A DNA stretch of 64,000 nucleotides from Symbiodinium natans (taxonomy: Eukaryota > Sar > Dinophyceae > Suessiales > Symbiodiniaceae). Where the stretch lies: the NCBI GenBank assembly GCA_905221605.1, contig CAJNDS010002620.1:62001-126000 (forward strand), read 5' to 3'. Shown here piece by piece: positions 44,010 to 55,250 of the stretch. The number at the start of each line of letters is the position of its first letter. The stretch's first letter is position 1. The notes beneath the pieces were generated by a model. That model saw nothing but the letters and a program-made list of their open reading frames with translations, was not told where the DNA came from and ran no database searches. Both the position numbers and the translations under genes were made by a program.

Positions 44010-44425
44010 CCACCCTCGGTGTGGGGTTGTTAGATTTTAAACTCAACTCTGCTCCTCGCCCGGAACTCTTCTCCTTCGCCCGGTCTACTCCTCGCTCATC
44101 CCTGGAGTGCCCAACCCCAAACTGTCCCTGAGTGCCCAACTCTAGAGTGTCCCTGGAGTGCCCAGCCCCAGAGCCTCCCTGAGTGCCCAACCCCAGACCC
44201 AACCCAGAGTGTTGCCGGAGTGCCCAGCCCAGTGTGTCCCCGGAGTGCCCAGCCCCAGAGTCTCCTGGAGTGCCCAACCCCAGTCTCCCTGGAGTGCCCG
44301 ACCCCAGAGTCTCCCTCTGAATTGCCCAACCCCAGAGTGTCACCGGAGTTCCTGGAGTGCCCAACCCCAAGTCTCGTGCCCAACCCCGGAGTGTCCCCGG
44401 AGTGCCCAAACCCAGAGTGTCTTTA
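44010..44425. repeat. minisatellite with conserved flank, copy 1
   Basis: About thirteen imperfect 22-27-base units of the type GAGTGCCCAACCCCAGAGTG. On the left lies a conserved flank including TCGCCCGGTCTACTCCTCGC. The same flank and units occur at 61680-62265 in the opposite orientation. Confidence 0.85.
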
Positions 44426-44469
44426 CCAAGAGAGGGTGGGGATGTTCGAAGTAAAAAAAGAGAGATAGA

Positions 44470-44537
44470 TAGAGAGAGAGATCTATATATATATATATAT
44501 ATAGATATTATTCTTCTTCTTCTTCTGATTATAATCA

Positions 44538-44568
<31 letters not shown>

Positions 44569-44572
44569 GTCA
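44470..44572. repeat. TA and CTT microsatellites
   Basis: (AT)n at 44485-44502, CTT units at 44511-44526 and (AT)n at 44539-44570. Confidence 0.92.
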
Positions 44573-44754
44573 TTTTTTTTTTGGGGGGTGGGTGGGTAGG
44601 GAACCTTTCGGAAGGCTTAGGTCAGAGGCCCGGACACCCTTAAGCGCAAACAGTATCAGGCCTTGGACCAGTGAGGCCTTGCACGCGGCATTCTGTGCAG
44701 AGAGTCGTTGTCCTGTTGGAGCGGACACTTCACATGGGAGCTGCGAACACTTGA

Positions 44755-44860
44755 CTACTATTTGCTTAAGAACCCCAAAGGAATTGAAGTAACAATCCCT
44801 ATATTACCCTTAATAAGGAAGAACATTTTTCATTTTTCGGGGTTGTTAAGCGATTGGTAG
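44755..44860. mobile_element. MITE, family 2, complete copy with 4-bp target duplication
   Basis: CTACTATTTGCTTAAGAACC at the left and, inverted, CTACCAATCGCTTAACAACC at the right. TTGA flanks both sides (44751-44754 and 44861-44864). It is inverted relative to the copy at 35464. Confidence 0.8.
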
Positions 44861-44864
44861 TTGA

Positions 44865-45568
44865 TGGTGTGTCAGAGGGTTAGCGTTTAGAGCGGTTGAG
44901 GGGTCCAGGGCCGAGGGTTTGTTTGGAATTCCCTTCCAACTCGATATTCATGCCTAGCTCTGGGCAAATTCCTTCCCGTAGCCATCCCTTCCAAACTTCT
45001 TCCACCGTCGTCCTGTCCTCCTCACGCAGGTGAAACGACTACTCGCAAACACAATCACGCCGGGAGGGGGGGGGGGGGATGAATGTAAGACACAATCAGT
45101 CAGGGGCCGGGGGAGTAGCAGGCGGGAGGGTGACGAAATTTAAAAGAAACCCAACAGCCAACAACACAACACTCCCCTAAAGCCCTCCCCGAACAGCGCA
45201 AGGCTGCGCCTCCAGACCAAAAACCCAAAGGGCGGGATCCGGCCCTTGGGTGCCTGGGATGTGTCGGGTTTTAGGGGCGTGGGAGGGGGGAGGAGGTGAG
45301 GGTGTAGTTTGCCTGTGCAGGATTTATATGCTTGGGAGAGACTGGTGGTGGAAGTCCTTGCTTGAAACTTAGGTAGTTTTAGGGTTTAGGATGGTCATGG
45401 TTTAGGCTTTGGGTATCCCTTCCTGCGAGCTCAATCGATGCCGAGGCTCCGTAGGATGAGCTGCCAGTTGGCAGCGGGCTGCCTCCTAGGCCCTTTTGCC
45501 GGCGGCGCTCTCCTGCACATTTCAGGACAGGGCTACGCGGCTACGCGCTCAGGAAGATGTGAAAGGCA
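44865..45568. other. spacer, nothing recognised
   Basis: G-rich stretches (45063-45078 and 45270-45300) but no gene. Confidence 0.4.
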
Positions 45569-45619
45569 CCCTAAACCCTAAACCCTAAACCCTAAACCCT
45601 AAACCCTAAACCCTAAACC
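45569..45619. repeat. telomere-like (CCCTAAA)7 array
   Basis: Seven perfect units on the plus strand. Confidence 0.95.
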
Positions 45620-45967
45620 ACATTTCAGGCTCAGTGGCTGAAGCTTTGGTTGATGCGTGTAACAAGCATTTGCTGAACTGCTTTGTTCGTCGCCGGCCTG
45701 AGAATGCCTTCAGCAAATACTTCACGCGGTCTTCACCTGAAAGTCTAGGGCTCAAGGGGCTCTTCATCGAAGTCCCCTTTTTCGGATGCTGTCAGAGGCT
45801 TCCCCAAAACCCTCTGAACCCCATATCATAGTTCAACTGTGCTGTAACTCAATGCTATACATACACGAAGTATATAGTCATGTAATAGTATCATGATATA
45901 CACTACATTTACATAGTCGTATGATAGTATATGGGGCTCTGGAGGCTTTCATTCTGGGCTCCAACTT

Positions 45968-46055
45968 GGGGGTATCCGAAATTAGGGGTACCTTGTTGGG
46001 GTCCTTATTATAAGGGAATCCTACTATTTGGGGGTCCCCTATTTTCGTCAACCCC
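45968..46055. mobile_element. MITE-like element, family 1, best-preserved copy
   Basis: Starts GGGGGTATCCGAAATTAGGGG and ends CCCCTATTTTCGTCAACCCC. AACTTG occurs immediately on both sides of the GGGG...CCCC ends, a candidate 6-bp target duplication. Confidence 0.75.
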
Positions 46056-46217
46056 AACTTGCCAAGGCCAGGGCCAAGCTTTGTCTTGGCGCTGAACTTC
46101 CTGGGAGAGCTCGGCGTCCGGAGAGCTTTGGAGGCGGTTGGGACTTTGGGAACTACAGACGGCTTCACAAAAACTAAAGCACACGTATTGGCTCGAGTCT
46201 TTCGGCACGGTTTCGTG

Positions 46218-46255
46218 GGAGGAGAGAGAGGGAGGGAGGGAGGGAGGGAGGGAGG

Positions 46256-46286
<31 letters not shown>

Positions 46287-46292
46287 TGGGAG
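46218..46292. repeat. (GGGA)n and (GA)n microsatellite
   Basis: GAGG/GGGA units followed by GA repeats on the plus strand. Confidence 0.9.
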
Positions 46293-46647
46293 AACGAAGA
46301 GATCGAGAGAGAAATCCATGAACGAACATTGCTTTCGTTTTCTCTTGATTTTTGGATCGAGGCTTTCCTGCTTCAAGGAGGCCCCTAATCGCAAGAATGC
46401 TTTCAACTCCTTGATTTAAGGGGGGGGGGGTGGGGGGCTCTCAAGGGATGGGTGGAATCCTCTTGCGTCTTCCATAAAAGCACATAGTTTTCTCTGGCTA
46501 AAGGGTCAGTTGTGTTTTTTTGGTCTTATTCAAACCGTCCATCTGCCTTTACAAGCAACGGCCTTTCGGCGTTTAATGAGTACTAACATAAGCAACCCTA
46601 AACCCTAAACCCTCAGTTAATGTACGCCATATAACTGGCTCCTCGCC

Positions 46648-47199
46648 ATGGTAATCTGCCGCAAACTTTGTATTTCATGTTCGAAATGTAGCGAAATCAT
46701 CGGGGTTAGTTGTGTGCCACTTACACAAGATCCACATTTCCGTCCATGCATGGGGGAACTTGCAGAGCGGAAACGCGGCAAGTGCTTGGGTGTATTCCCC
46801 TCAACGGGCATAGAGTCCCGAACTTCGCCTCTGGGAGACCTACCCAAAGTGCCCGAACACACCAGCCGCCGTCCTCAAGCTGGAGGTAATCCGCTTGATC
46901 ATGCTCTCCTTGCTACGCGGCGCCGGGCAGAAGTCGATGTTCATGCTTTCAACTTTCCATCCTGGCACGGAGAGTCAGAGCAATCTGGCGGGAGAGAGAG
47001 AGAGAAGAACTCTCGCCCCGACAGAACATACCATCCTGATCCCAAATCTACATCAACCCGCCTCCTTCCTTATCAGCGGTGCAGTGGGCTTGGGGGGCCG
47101 CTCAGTGTTGCAGGACTCCCTGGGCCCTGCCTTGCGCCTTTGACAGCGTCCGCAGCGCCACACGCTCCACGTGCTTGTCATCGCTGCGCTCAGAGCTGA
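46648..47199 (+). other. 183-codon ATG-started frame on the plus strand, doubtful
   Basis: Starts MVICRKLCISCSKCSEIIGV, Cys-rich at the N-terminus and Arg/Ser-rich later. It is on the opposite strand from supported genes, and nothing is recognised. Probably not a gene, but the longest ATG-started frame in this spacer. Confidence 0.15.
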
Positions 47200-47699
47200 T
47201 GATGGACCAAGCGTCTCCTACAAGGGGCTTCATGTCGCAGAGTTCTTAAGCCCCAGCGGAAAAGTCTTGCAAGTTTCGCAAGCTTGAAATTCTCGGAAGC
47301 CATAATTTGGCATGCGCATCTGCAACGGAAACGAGTATGTCATCGCAACATGTTGCGAGGGCGTAGTAACTTTATACTGGCATAGTAAGTGCACTCTGCT
47401 AACTCTTCGACGCTTTGGTAGCGATCAGTTACGATCCAGTTCTTGAACCTCTGTTCCCTGATCTCAAGAAAAGAAGCGACATGCCGCAGACACCCTTACC
47501 CTGAATCACTAACCCTAAACCCTAAACCCGCAGCCCCCAAACCCTAAAGTCCCTGAACCCTCAACCCCAACTTCATCTCTCAGACACCCTGAAAGACGAA
47601 AGCCACCGCGCTCCTGGATTTGAAGGACGGAAAATAAGGCCCCGTAGCGCCCCCCGGAACCCTCTGCCCCGTAAAAACCCCCACAAGCTCCACTAACGC

Positions 47700-47845
47700 C
47701 AAACCCTCAACCCTATAAACCCTCATAAACCCTCATAAACCCTCATAAACCCTATAAACCCTATAAACCCTATAAACCCTATAAACCCTATAAACCCTAT
47801 GAACCCTATAAACCCTATGAACCCTATAAACCCTAAAAAAACCTA
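47700..47845. repeat. degenerate telomere-like array, CCCTATAAA and CCCTCATAAA units
   Basis: About fifteen 9-10-base units, each a CCCTAAA with extra AT or CAT, in a nearly regular series. It is a variant of the telomere-like family. Confidence 0.9.
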
Positions 47846-47938
47846 GTCCCTGACGTGCTTACGAGCTCGAAGCAGTCCAGGCCCCGGTGGCCGTACCCTG
47901 GAAGCGAGGAGGACACCTCCTGGCCTTGGGCGAGGAGG

Positions 47939-48001
47939 CTTAGGGTTTAGGGTTTAGGGTTTAGGGTTTAGGGTTTAGGGTTTAGGGTTTAGGGTTTAGG
48001 G
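47939..48001. repeat. telomere-like (TTTAGGG)9 array
   Basis: Nine TTTAGGG units on the plus strand, only about 100 bases from the CCCTATAAA array of the opposite orientation. Confidence 0.95.
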
Positions 48002-48232
48002 TCCAGGGTTTAGGGCCTCGCGCTCTCTGAGGATCTCTGAGGGCTGAGGATGATTTTAAGCTGAGGCCCACACTCCACGGCTCGAATGTCCTGCGTGCCC
48101 GGAAGAAGGGACGCAGCGGCAGCGACCTTAGACACTTGGGGCTCGCAGGTGCCAGGGACTCGACATGGGTTTCTGCTTGGCCGAAGCCCGCTGGTAGAAG
48201 TCCATCTTTTACGCGGTTCGGGCCCTTCTTAC

Positions 48233-48315
48233 CATTGTGACTGCATGTGACTGCGCTTTCTGCATTCTTCCCAAGTCGCGCAGTCTCCGTGCGTGACCAC
48301 CAAAAAATTTCTGGC
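48233..48315 (-). CDS. 28-codon exon of an unrecognised gene
   Basis: Between GAG (then GCC) and TG|GTAAG the sense strand reads ARNFLVVTHGDCATWEECRK then RSHMQSQ, 83 bases. The donor GTAAG is a good match. The strand-like FLVVTHG resembles the VTHG strand of the histidine phosphatase fold, but one short exon is not enough to claim it. Adjoining exons were not resolved; the stretch at 48.0-48.2 kb is a candidate. Confidence 0.5.
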
Positions 48316-48846
48316 CTCGCAGCAGCAGCCGTGCATGGGACAGAAAAATCTCCCTCCAAGACTCCAGAATCTAGCTCGACGAGTGCCAGCAGTCACATCG
48401 CAGCACATGCCCGTGACCCCTTACCTGCACAATTCAGCCCAAAGCCTAAACCCTAACCCCTAAACCCAGCCTCTTCGCAACGGCGGCAAGAAAAGCCCCC
48501 CCAAAGATCGCAAGTCGCAGCTCGAAACCCTCGAATCGGGCGCCTTGTCAGTTCCCCTCTGAACGTAGTGAAGAAAAGACTCGGCAAACCGGTGCCGGCC
48601 TGGCAACGCAGGCAGAGGGATGCCACGATGCCAAAAAGGAACGCAGGATGCTGAATGGACATGATGGGAAATTTTTAGGGCATCTTGGGGATGGCTGCAG
48701 TGTAAGGCCCCCGAACTTCTTTTCCCGGGCAGAAGAGAAACTTGAAGTCTGGACTTTCTCCGCCTTCGGGGACAGACTCGGGCCACTGTGGCTGCGTTCC
48801 AACCTCAGTGGCCAAACGTTTGCATCTTTGTGTCCCTGTGCCATGT

Positions 48847-48960
48847 GGGGCTTTACGAAAATACGGGACCCCCCAATTTATGGATCCCCAATAGTAGGAT
48901 AGATAATTTGGACCCCAATAAGGTGTCCATAAGGTATCCCCTACTTTCGGAACACCCCCC
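48847..48960. mobile_element. MITE-like element, family 1
   Basis: Starts GGGGCTTTACGAAAATACGGG, contains CCCAATAGTAGGATAG and GACCCCAATAAGGTGTCC, and ends CTACTTTCGGAACACCCCCC. CCATGT occurs close to both ends. Confidence 0.7.
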
Positions 48961-49260
48961 CCACCCCCCCACCATGTTATTGTTCCCATTGCTGCACCCT
49001 TACTCCCAATACGAGGAGAAGCTCACACAAGGATGCACATCGCCGCTGTGGGCCTTTTGATGGCCATTCGGGGTCTCTGGGGCTGGGCATCGTACGCAGA
49101 CGGGTGCCACCCGGTGAACTCCTCGCGCCTTGCACTCCTGCAGTTGCAGGACGAGACTCCAGATGTGGCTGTCAACACTCAACCCACAAAACTAAGCAGA
49201 TTGACAAATCTGCGAATAGACTTAGACACACATGTCTAGATACATTTGTTCTCTGAAATA

Positions 49261-49512
49261 CTATCGACTGCCCCAATGCACTGCCCATGTCGTGCTTGTC
49301 CACAGTGTCCACTCGTGAGTCCCATCCCTGCAGCTTCGCGCCTCCAGGATTGTGTTGAAATCCCGGTAAACTTGCTCTGGCTGCTCTCTGCTGATCACGC
49401 TGGGGCCGAAAATCTCGCCGCACGACATGTCGAACATCAGGATTGTCCTGACGTGCAGCTGGTGATGCTGTGGCTTTGTATGACTGAGGTCAGGAGCAAG
49501 AAGCACGAGCAT
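49261..49512 (-). CDS. possible exon sequence, boundaries unknown
   Basis: One minus-strand frame reads FDMSCGEIFGPSVISREQPE then QVYRDFNTILEARSCRDG, which is well balanced and protein-like. It may belong with the C-terminal exon at 49816-49950. Splice sites are not resolved. Confidence 0.3.
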   Translation of the reverse strand: MLVLLAPDLSHTKPQHHQLHVRTILMFDMSCGEIFGPSVISREQPEQVYRDFNTILEARSCRDGTHEWTLWTSTTWAVHWGSR

Positions 49513-49815
49513 GCGCTGGCACCTGCAGGCCAGATGTGCTTGCTACTGAGCCCTGTCGGCATAGTGAACGTACCAGACGTATCCGTAGCATCAGTATGTG
49601 ACACTGGACCTGGTGGCCACCCTTCACTCACCTTTCAGTCCAAGCATCGATGGGCCCAGCACTCTACAAATCGATGCAGCCGTCTGGACACATCTCAAGT
49701 ACGGCGATGAGACGACTACCTGAGTGGCAGCAGGGAAAAAGGTGTTTCAGGGTTTTGCTTCTCGCTCCCTAGCGGCCAGCGTCTCGTTCGCGAAGCTTGC
49801 CTTGCCAGTGGAGCC

Positions 49816-49950
49816 TTAAGGCGTTTTCAAGAATCCCATCCGCAAGCAGGCGGCATGGATGGTGGTGTCATGCTGGTCCACAAAGTCCTTGATGCTATGA
49901 GCTGTTTCTATCGCTCCAGCCTCTCCATCGTCACCTGACATGACCACTGG
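49816..49950 (-). CDS. C-terminal exon of an unrecognised gene
   Basis: After AG the frame reads PVVMSGDDGEAGAIETAHSI then KDFVDQHDTTIHAACLRMGF and LKTP, ending in TAA; 44 codons plus stop. The composition is clearly protein-like. The acceptor is followed by C, unlike most introns here. No family recognised. Confidence 0.45.
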   Translation of the reverse strand, partial: PVVMSGDDGEAGAIETAHSIKDFVDQHDTTIHAACLRMGFLKTP

Positions 49951-50657
49951 CTTCCAGCTTCAAGTACAGTAGGTTTACGTTTCGCTACTTGATATCAGAA
50001 GCGCTCAGCACTATCTTTGTATCCCTTTCATGTTACCTGCACGAGCAGCAGCACAAGTTACAGGGTCGAAGACTTAAAGCTGTTTTTTCGAAGGCTGAAA
50101 GCTTTTTGGATTTCCGGTCAGCTGTCGTCATTGAATTGAGCTCCGTCATCTTAGAACTTGCAAACTGATTGTAGCACAGGCCGGGGTCACTCAGAGGAGG
50201 ATCAAAGGGAAACTTCTCGTACTGCTCCGACTGAACGTATGGCGCACCCCTGGCAAGGGAAGCTTCTGGTAGGTTTCTGTGAGTTTTCAGGCTTCATAGG
50301 GACAAGACTTCCACATGACTAACTTCGGCACAGCACATCCAGCCCCGGGCCGTCTTAAAAAGTATGCTGTGAGAGCGTACGGGGCCTGTATAAAGCATAG
50401 GATGCATCCGCTCGCTCGGCGTGTCGAGCAACGCAACAAATTTGCGTTGACCGTAAGTACCTGCGTCGCATGTCATGCGTCTTTCCGGTTGGCTAATTAC
50501 GTTGTGGAACTGACGATCTGAAGCGCTCAGAGGATTCAGGGCTTAGGACGGTTTAAGGATTGGGGCTTTAGCCGGCTTTAGCAGGCAGATGGAAGGTGCG
50601 AGTAGCCATCAATGCTTGAGACCTCTCTGCCCCACCTGATGTCGGCAGTCGGACAAG

Positions 50658-51365
50658 GTGAGCTCGGCTCAACTAAGAGCACCTCGGTGTGAAGCTTGGG
50701 GCCCTGGTCCCAATCGTTACACTTTCAATGACATCGACTACAGCTGGGGGACTACGAGTATGGAGGGCAGAGAAGGTGCATTGGAGAAGCCTGGCAACGG
50801 CCAAAGTGCAATCAAGCTGCGTCGCATTGGTTCATCATACCTGCACGAGGTCAAGCGCAGAAACTCCTGCGATTCAGCTGCGCTTTCGCAGCTGAGCATC
50901 ACTGCACGTCTCGATACCCCTACGCAGAGGATAGAGCTCTTAATCTTCTTCTTCTTCTTCTGCACTGACTTTCTGATGTGCATGGTGCTGTATGCGTCTG
51001 CTCTTGCCTGCCTGCTTGTCTGCCTGAGCTCAGGTATCTGCGCGCGCGTTTACCTCACATGCCCTTACGATCAACATCCCGTTGGTGGTGTCACAGGGAG
51101 AGCACGCTTTTCAAGGCAACGACAATGCCGATGCCAAGGTAACGGAATCGGCCACATGACGACGCGTACTCGATGGCCCACGCTCGAACACTTGCTTTTG
51201 TTTTTGCGAAGGTTACGCCAATCGCCTATGAGTGCCCATTGCTCTTGTGAACTATCTTGGCTCACTCGGCACTGCGTGCGTCAGCCAATGTGCAAAATCA
51301 CGCTATTGACCCTAAAATGCCGAACTTCAGAAAACTCCGAAACAGGACCCGTGCGCTCTCCTTAG
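50658..51365 (+). other. 235-codon plus-strand frame, doubtful
   Basis: Starts with GTG at a sequence that looks like a splice donor (AAG|GTGAGC). The middle has a hydrophobic run (DFLMCMVLYASALACLLVCL) long enough for a membrane span, partly from a CTT repeat. It is on the strand opposite to supported genes and has no family match. Confidence 0.15.
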
Positions 51366-52450
51366 CTTTGGCTGACCAAGTCCAACTTGGTTTGGCGGTT
51401 TCGCCAAATCACCATGGCGCCATGGCGCTTGGTGCCTATCTGAAGCCAAAGCCGCGACAGTCGATCGTCGAAATCGTGGAGGGCAGAAAGCTGAGCTAAG
51501 CTGAGTTAACATGCAGTGGACCTTTTATTCCCGGCCGTGCGGCCGAGCCCTAAACCTATCCTAAACCTCTAAACTCCAATCGCAGCTGGGCTTATTGGCG
51601 CAGCGAGGCTTGAAAGTTGGAGCACCAAGGCCCTGGCAGCACCCGTCTCCTTCCTGGAGCCCACCTGGCGAGGTTTGCCGATTGACTCGATTTGGTCGAG
51701 GGCTGTCCATTTCTTGACTTATGGGTTCCAGAGTGTCGAAGATCATGAAAATACACAAGAGAATAACAGAGAGTGCAGGCTAATAAAGCTCTGACGTGCG
51801 GCCCTTTTGCATGGCGCAATGGCGACATGAAGCTCCGGAACCCGTCGGCATTCCGCAAGCCTGGTCCTTCCTATGCTTGGAGAGAATTTGTGACTTTGGG
51901 CTGGAAGGGCACACGGCTTGCGAAAGGAAAAGGGCTGTCAGAGGGCGTAAGCCTGAGCATCTGGCTTCGGGGTGTATTTCAGAAAGGCACTGTATTGCCA
52001 CTACTTGCAACTTGCAAAAACTGAGTCCAACCCCCCCGCAAAAATCTCTGAGGTGGTTGGGCCATGTTGTGCCCAGCTGAGGGCTTAAGGGTGCTCTCGC
52101 AGTATATCAAGATGCCCGCAAGGCAGACGATGGAAACGACTCAGTGCGTTTCCGAAGGTTCAAGCAAATGGGTTCCCGCATTGGGCTTGGGCTAACCGAT
52201 CAAATCATAGTTGGCAGCCTGAGGCTACGAGCTCGGAAGGATTCTCTCAAGTACAACAAGGCCGTTTACGAAACAGCGACAACAATCCAAAAGAGGAGCT
52301 CGTCTGTCCTGGCTGCAGGGTGCCGAAAAGCTTTTTTTGGCAGGGCATGGTATGAGTTGAAACGATGCGGCAAAAGAAGCATTCCACATTCAAACTCCGC
52401 AGCTCTGGGTCGGATGATGGGTCGGTGGTAGCTCGTTCGGTGGTAGCTCG
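51366..52450. other. spacer, nothing recognised
   Basis: Only short conflicting frames. Confidence 0.35.
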
Positions 52451-52454
52451 TGGT

Positions 52455-52769
52455 AGCTGGTGGAAGCAGCAGCAGCGGCAGCAGCAACCAGGAGTTGCAG
52501 TAGGACCAGAAGTAGCAGTAGGACTAGGAGTTGGAGTAGGAGTAGAGGAGGAGGAGGAGGAGGGCAGGAGTAGGAGTAGGAGTGCAGCAGTGCAGCAGTG
52601 TAGCAGGTAGCAGAGTAGCAGTAGAAGTAAAAGTAGTATAAGAAGAAGAAGTAGTAGTAGTAGTAGTCGTCGTCGTCGTGGTGGTGGTGGTGGCGGCGGT
52701 GGTGGTGGTAGTGGTAGTGGTCGTGGTGGTGGCGGTGGTGAAGGTAGTACTAGTAGTGCTGGCAGCGCT

Positions 52770-52852
<83 letters not shown>

Positions 52853-53160
52853 CAGGAGCAGGAGCAGGAGTAGGAGTAGGAGTAGGAGTAGTCGTAGCAG
52901 CAGCAGCAGCAGCAGGAGGAGGAGGAGGAGGAGGAGGAGGAGGAGGAGGAGGAGGAGGAGGAGGAGGAGGAGGAGGAGGAGGAGGAGGAGGAGGAGGAGG
53001 AGGGGGAGGAGATAGTAGTAGATAGTAGTAATAGATGATAGTAGTAGATGATAGTAGTAGATAATAGTAGTAGATAATAGTAGTAGATGATAGTAGTAGA
53101 TGATAGTAGTAGATGTAGATGATAGTAGTAGATGATCGTAGTAGTCGTCGTCGTCGTCGT
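52455..53160. repeat. 700-bp trinucleotide repeat block
   Basis: Successive domains: AGCAGC/TAGGAG mixtures, GTAGTA, GTGGTG, GCA repeats (52770-52850), GAGCAG, a long GGA run (about 52914-53010) and TAGTAGA units to 53150, then GTCGTC. Poly-Ala, poly-Gly and poly-Leu frames are artefacts. Confidence 0.95.
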
Positions 53161-53935
53161 AGGGAAGCAGTGTCGGAAGTGGTCCTGCAATGTCCTGCAC
53201 ATACCGAACCCCATGCGCGAGAATGGGGTGGGGGTCACTACTGCTTCCTCTGCCGTGTGGCCGGGTGCCCTTTCCGAGGCCAACTCCGCAACGCGCAGCC
53301 AAGAGCTCCGTCAGTCGATTGCTGACACCGGTTCTCAGCTAGCACATGGCTATAGACGCATACTTCAAAAGTGCAGGAAATGCATATGGCTTTCTACCAT
53401 TTAAAGGTGCTGCGCCATCTTGGGTAACGGAAACTGTCAACCAGCGTCCCAATGGCATCTTGAACTATAACCGCTGCTGCTTCCGAAGCCTGAACATTCC
53501 AAGTTGTGCTACTCCTGGCAAGTGCGTCCTCGCAAACCCAAGATGGCTTGCTTCAGCAACACTTCGGGCGTGTCGGAGCGGTGCATCAAGAAATGCCCCG
53601 AGTCTGAGTCATGAACACTATGCAAATATGTAGGACATACCGACAGACAAACTTCTTGTGAATGGGGCAACTGTACTGACAGCAGCTTGCGGACGGACAC
53701 TCTGTCCAACTGCAGCATGCTTGCTCCTTTCTCCCGGCCGCTACCATACTTAATGTGCTTGTGCATGGTACTCGTTTGACGTGTCATGGACAACCAATTC
53801 GTTCCTCTGGATTCCAACCGGACAGACAGGGCAAAGCCTGTATGCTACAGCTTGAGCGAGCACGCCCGGGTTTCTCGCCACCGCCTCCTCGCCACTTACC
53901 TGTAGTTCCTCGGGTCAGTCGTCTCACATCGCTTC

Positions 53936-54075
53936 ATTATTTCTATTACTACTATTACTACTATTAATACTATTATTATGATGATTATTATTACTCTCTC
54001 TCCTATTATTACTTGTTTTTATTTTTATTATTACTATTATTCTTATTATTATTCATATTTTTATTGTTATTATTT
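53936..54075. repeat. (TTA/ATT)n-rich microsatellite
   Basis: TATTAC, TATTAT and TTTTTA units on the plus strand. Confidence 0.9.
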
Positions 54076-54235
54076 TCATTGCACAAAATGGCGCCAAAGC
54101 CTGCTGCTGTAGATTGCAAATCCAGGACTCGGGTTGTTCGCATCGAACCCCAGGTCCGTAACAGCCATCTTGCTGAACTTCTTCTTCTCCTCAAGATTAC
54201 ACACAACTCAAGATCCCAAGTGCCTGCACACAATG

Positions 54236-54330
54236 AAACCCTAAACCCTAAACCCTAAACCCTAAACCCTAAACCCTAAACCCTTACTCAACCCTAAACC
54301 CTAAACCCCTAAACCCTAAACCCTAAACCT
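54236..54330. repeat. telomere-like (CCCTAAA)n array with one interruption
   Basis: About eleven units with CCCTTACTCAA in the middle. It lies next to the K/P-rich exon at 54400-54471. Confidence 0.93.
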
Positions 54331-54399
54331 AAGCCAGAGGTGGAAGACTAGACCTTTGACCTTGGACCTTCGCCCTGGACATCTACAACTCTGCGCAGC

Positions 54400-54471
54400 C
54401 TTCTTCTTCGGCTGCGGCTGCGGGGGTGCGGCCTTCTTCGCCGGACCCGCTGCGTGCGTGGCCTCCATGGC
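54400..54471 (-). CDS. 24-codon Lys/Pro/Ala-rich linker exon
   Basis: After CAG the frame reads AMEATHAAGPAKKAAPPQPQ then PKKK before an AAG|GC donor. It resembles the linker at 55251-55330. It is preceded by four copies of a 21-base CCAATTTTGGGCTTCTGAAG unit (plus strand) that I take as intron. Confidence 0.45.
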
Positions 54472-54807
54472 CTGCATCGCGGGAAAAGGGGCCCCAGGGG
54501 CACTTTGGGCTTTGTGAAGCCAATTTTGGGCCTTCTGAAGCTCATTTTGGGGCTTCTGAAGCCAATTTTGGGCTTCTGAAGCCAATTTTGGGCCTCCAAG
54601 GCTGGTATCCTGCCGCAAGAGAATGCGTCGGAGCACTCTTCAGGGTCGTCATCCGGGTTTTGCTGAACAGCCACTACTTGTAGCTGTGTGCTGAGGCCTG
54701 GCTGAAAGTAAAACTGAACCCCCTACCTGCCCAAACGCGCCGTAGCACGGACCCCATGTCATGTCAGTGCAAACCCTTGCTCCGGAAACTTCCTTTTAGG
54801 TCCCTAC

Positions 54808-54954
54808 CTCTGCACGTATTGGCCCGCCTGTGCCTCCTGCAATGAAGGGCCCTCCAGCCCCTCGGCGACGGACCTGGTGGGCTGCAAATCCCACTGAAAA
54901 CCCCAGGAACAAGAATCCCATGTATCCCATGTTGGGCTGCAGGGTACCTGTATC
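54808..54954 (-). CDS. 49-codon exon encoding a membrane segment
   Basis: Exactly 49 codons between TAG (then GAT) and GAG|GT. It starts DTGTLQPNMGYMGFLFLGFS, continues VGFAAHQVRRRGAGGPFIAG and ends GTGGPIRAE. The MGYMGFLFLGFSVGFAAH part is hydrophobic enough for one membrane span, followed by Arg residues. Both splice sites fit and phase is 0. It is part of the minus-strand gene group at 54.4-61.7 kb; whether it is one gene with the coiled-coil exons is inference. Confidence 0.65.
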
Positions 54955-55049
54955 CTACGCCATCTCAAAGCGCGGCCCGGCTGCTCTTCCAAATCCGCAG
55001 CCGCCGTGTCTGCAGTGCCCCACTTGTTCTCGATGACAATCTGCAAGCT

Positions 55050-55201
55050 GCACGTTTTTGAACATGTGGCGGAACATCGGAGAGTCTGCAGTTCAAGGGC
55101 TTCGGATCTTTCGAGCTGTTTTCTGCATCTCTCCATTGACTCTCCATCGGACTGTCCCCTTCTCTATGCTTCATTCGTGTGCATGATTTGTCGCCCATGA
55201 C
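55050..55201 (-). CDS. exon following a 49-nt GC-AG intron
   Basis: After CAG the frame reads VMGDKSCTRMKHREGDSPME then SQWRDAENSSKDPKPLNCRL. The 3' end is uncertain because a second frame (ENKWGTADTAAADLEEQPGR) becomes the better one near 55.0 kb, so another intron probably lies between. The preceding intron is only 49 bases and contains GTTTAGGGG. Confidence 0.5.
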
Positions 55202-55250
55202 CTGCAGGCCCCAAACATCCGGAAGACACCCCTAAACTCCAAACTCATGC

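Noticed and set aside
47700-48001. CRISPR-like repeat array
   Set aside because: Units are 7-10 bases with no spacers; the genome is eukaryotic.
52247-53302. 351-codon poly-Leu frame
   Set aside because: Translation of the trinucleotide repeat block.
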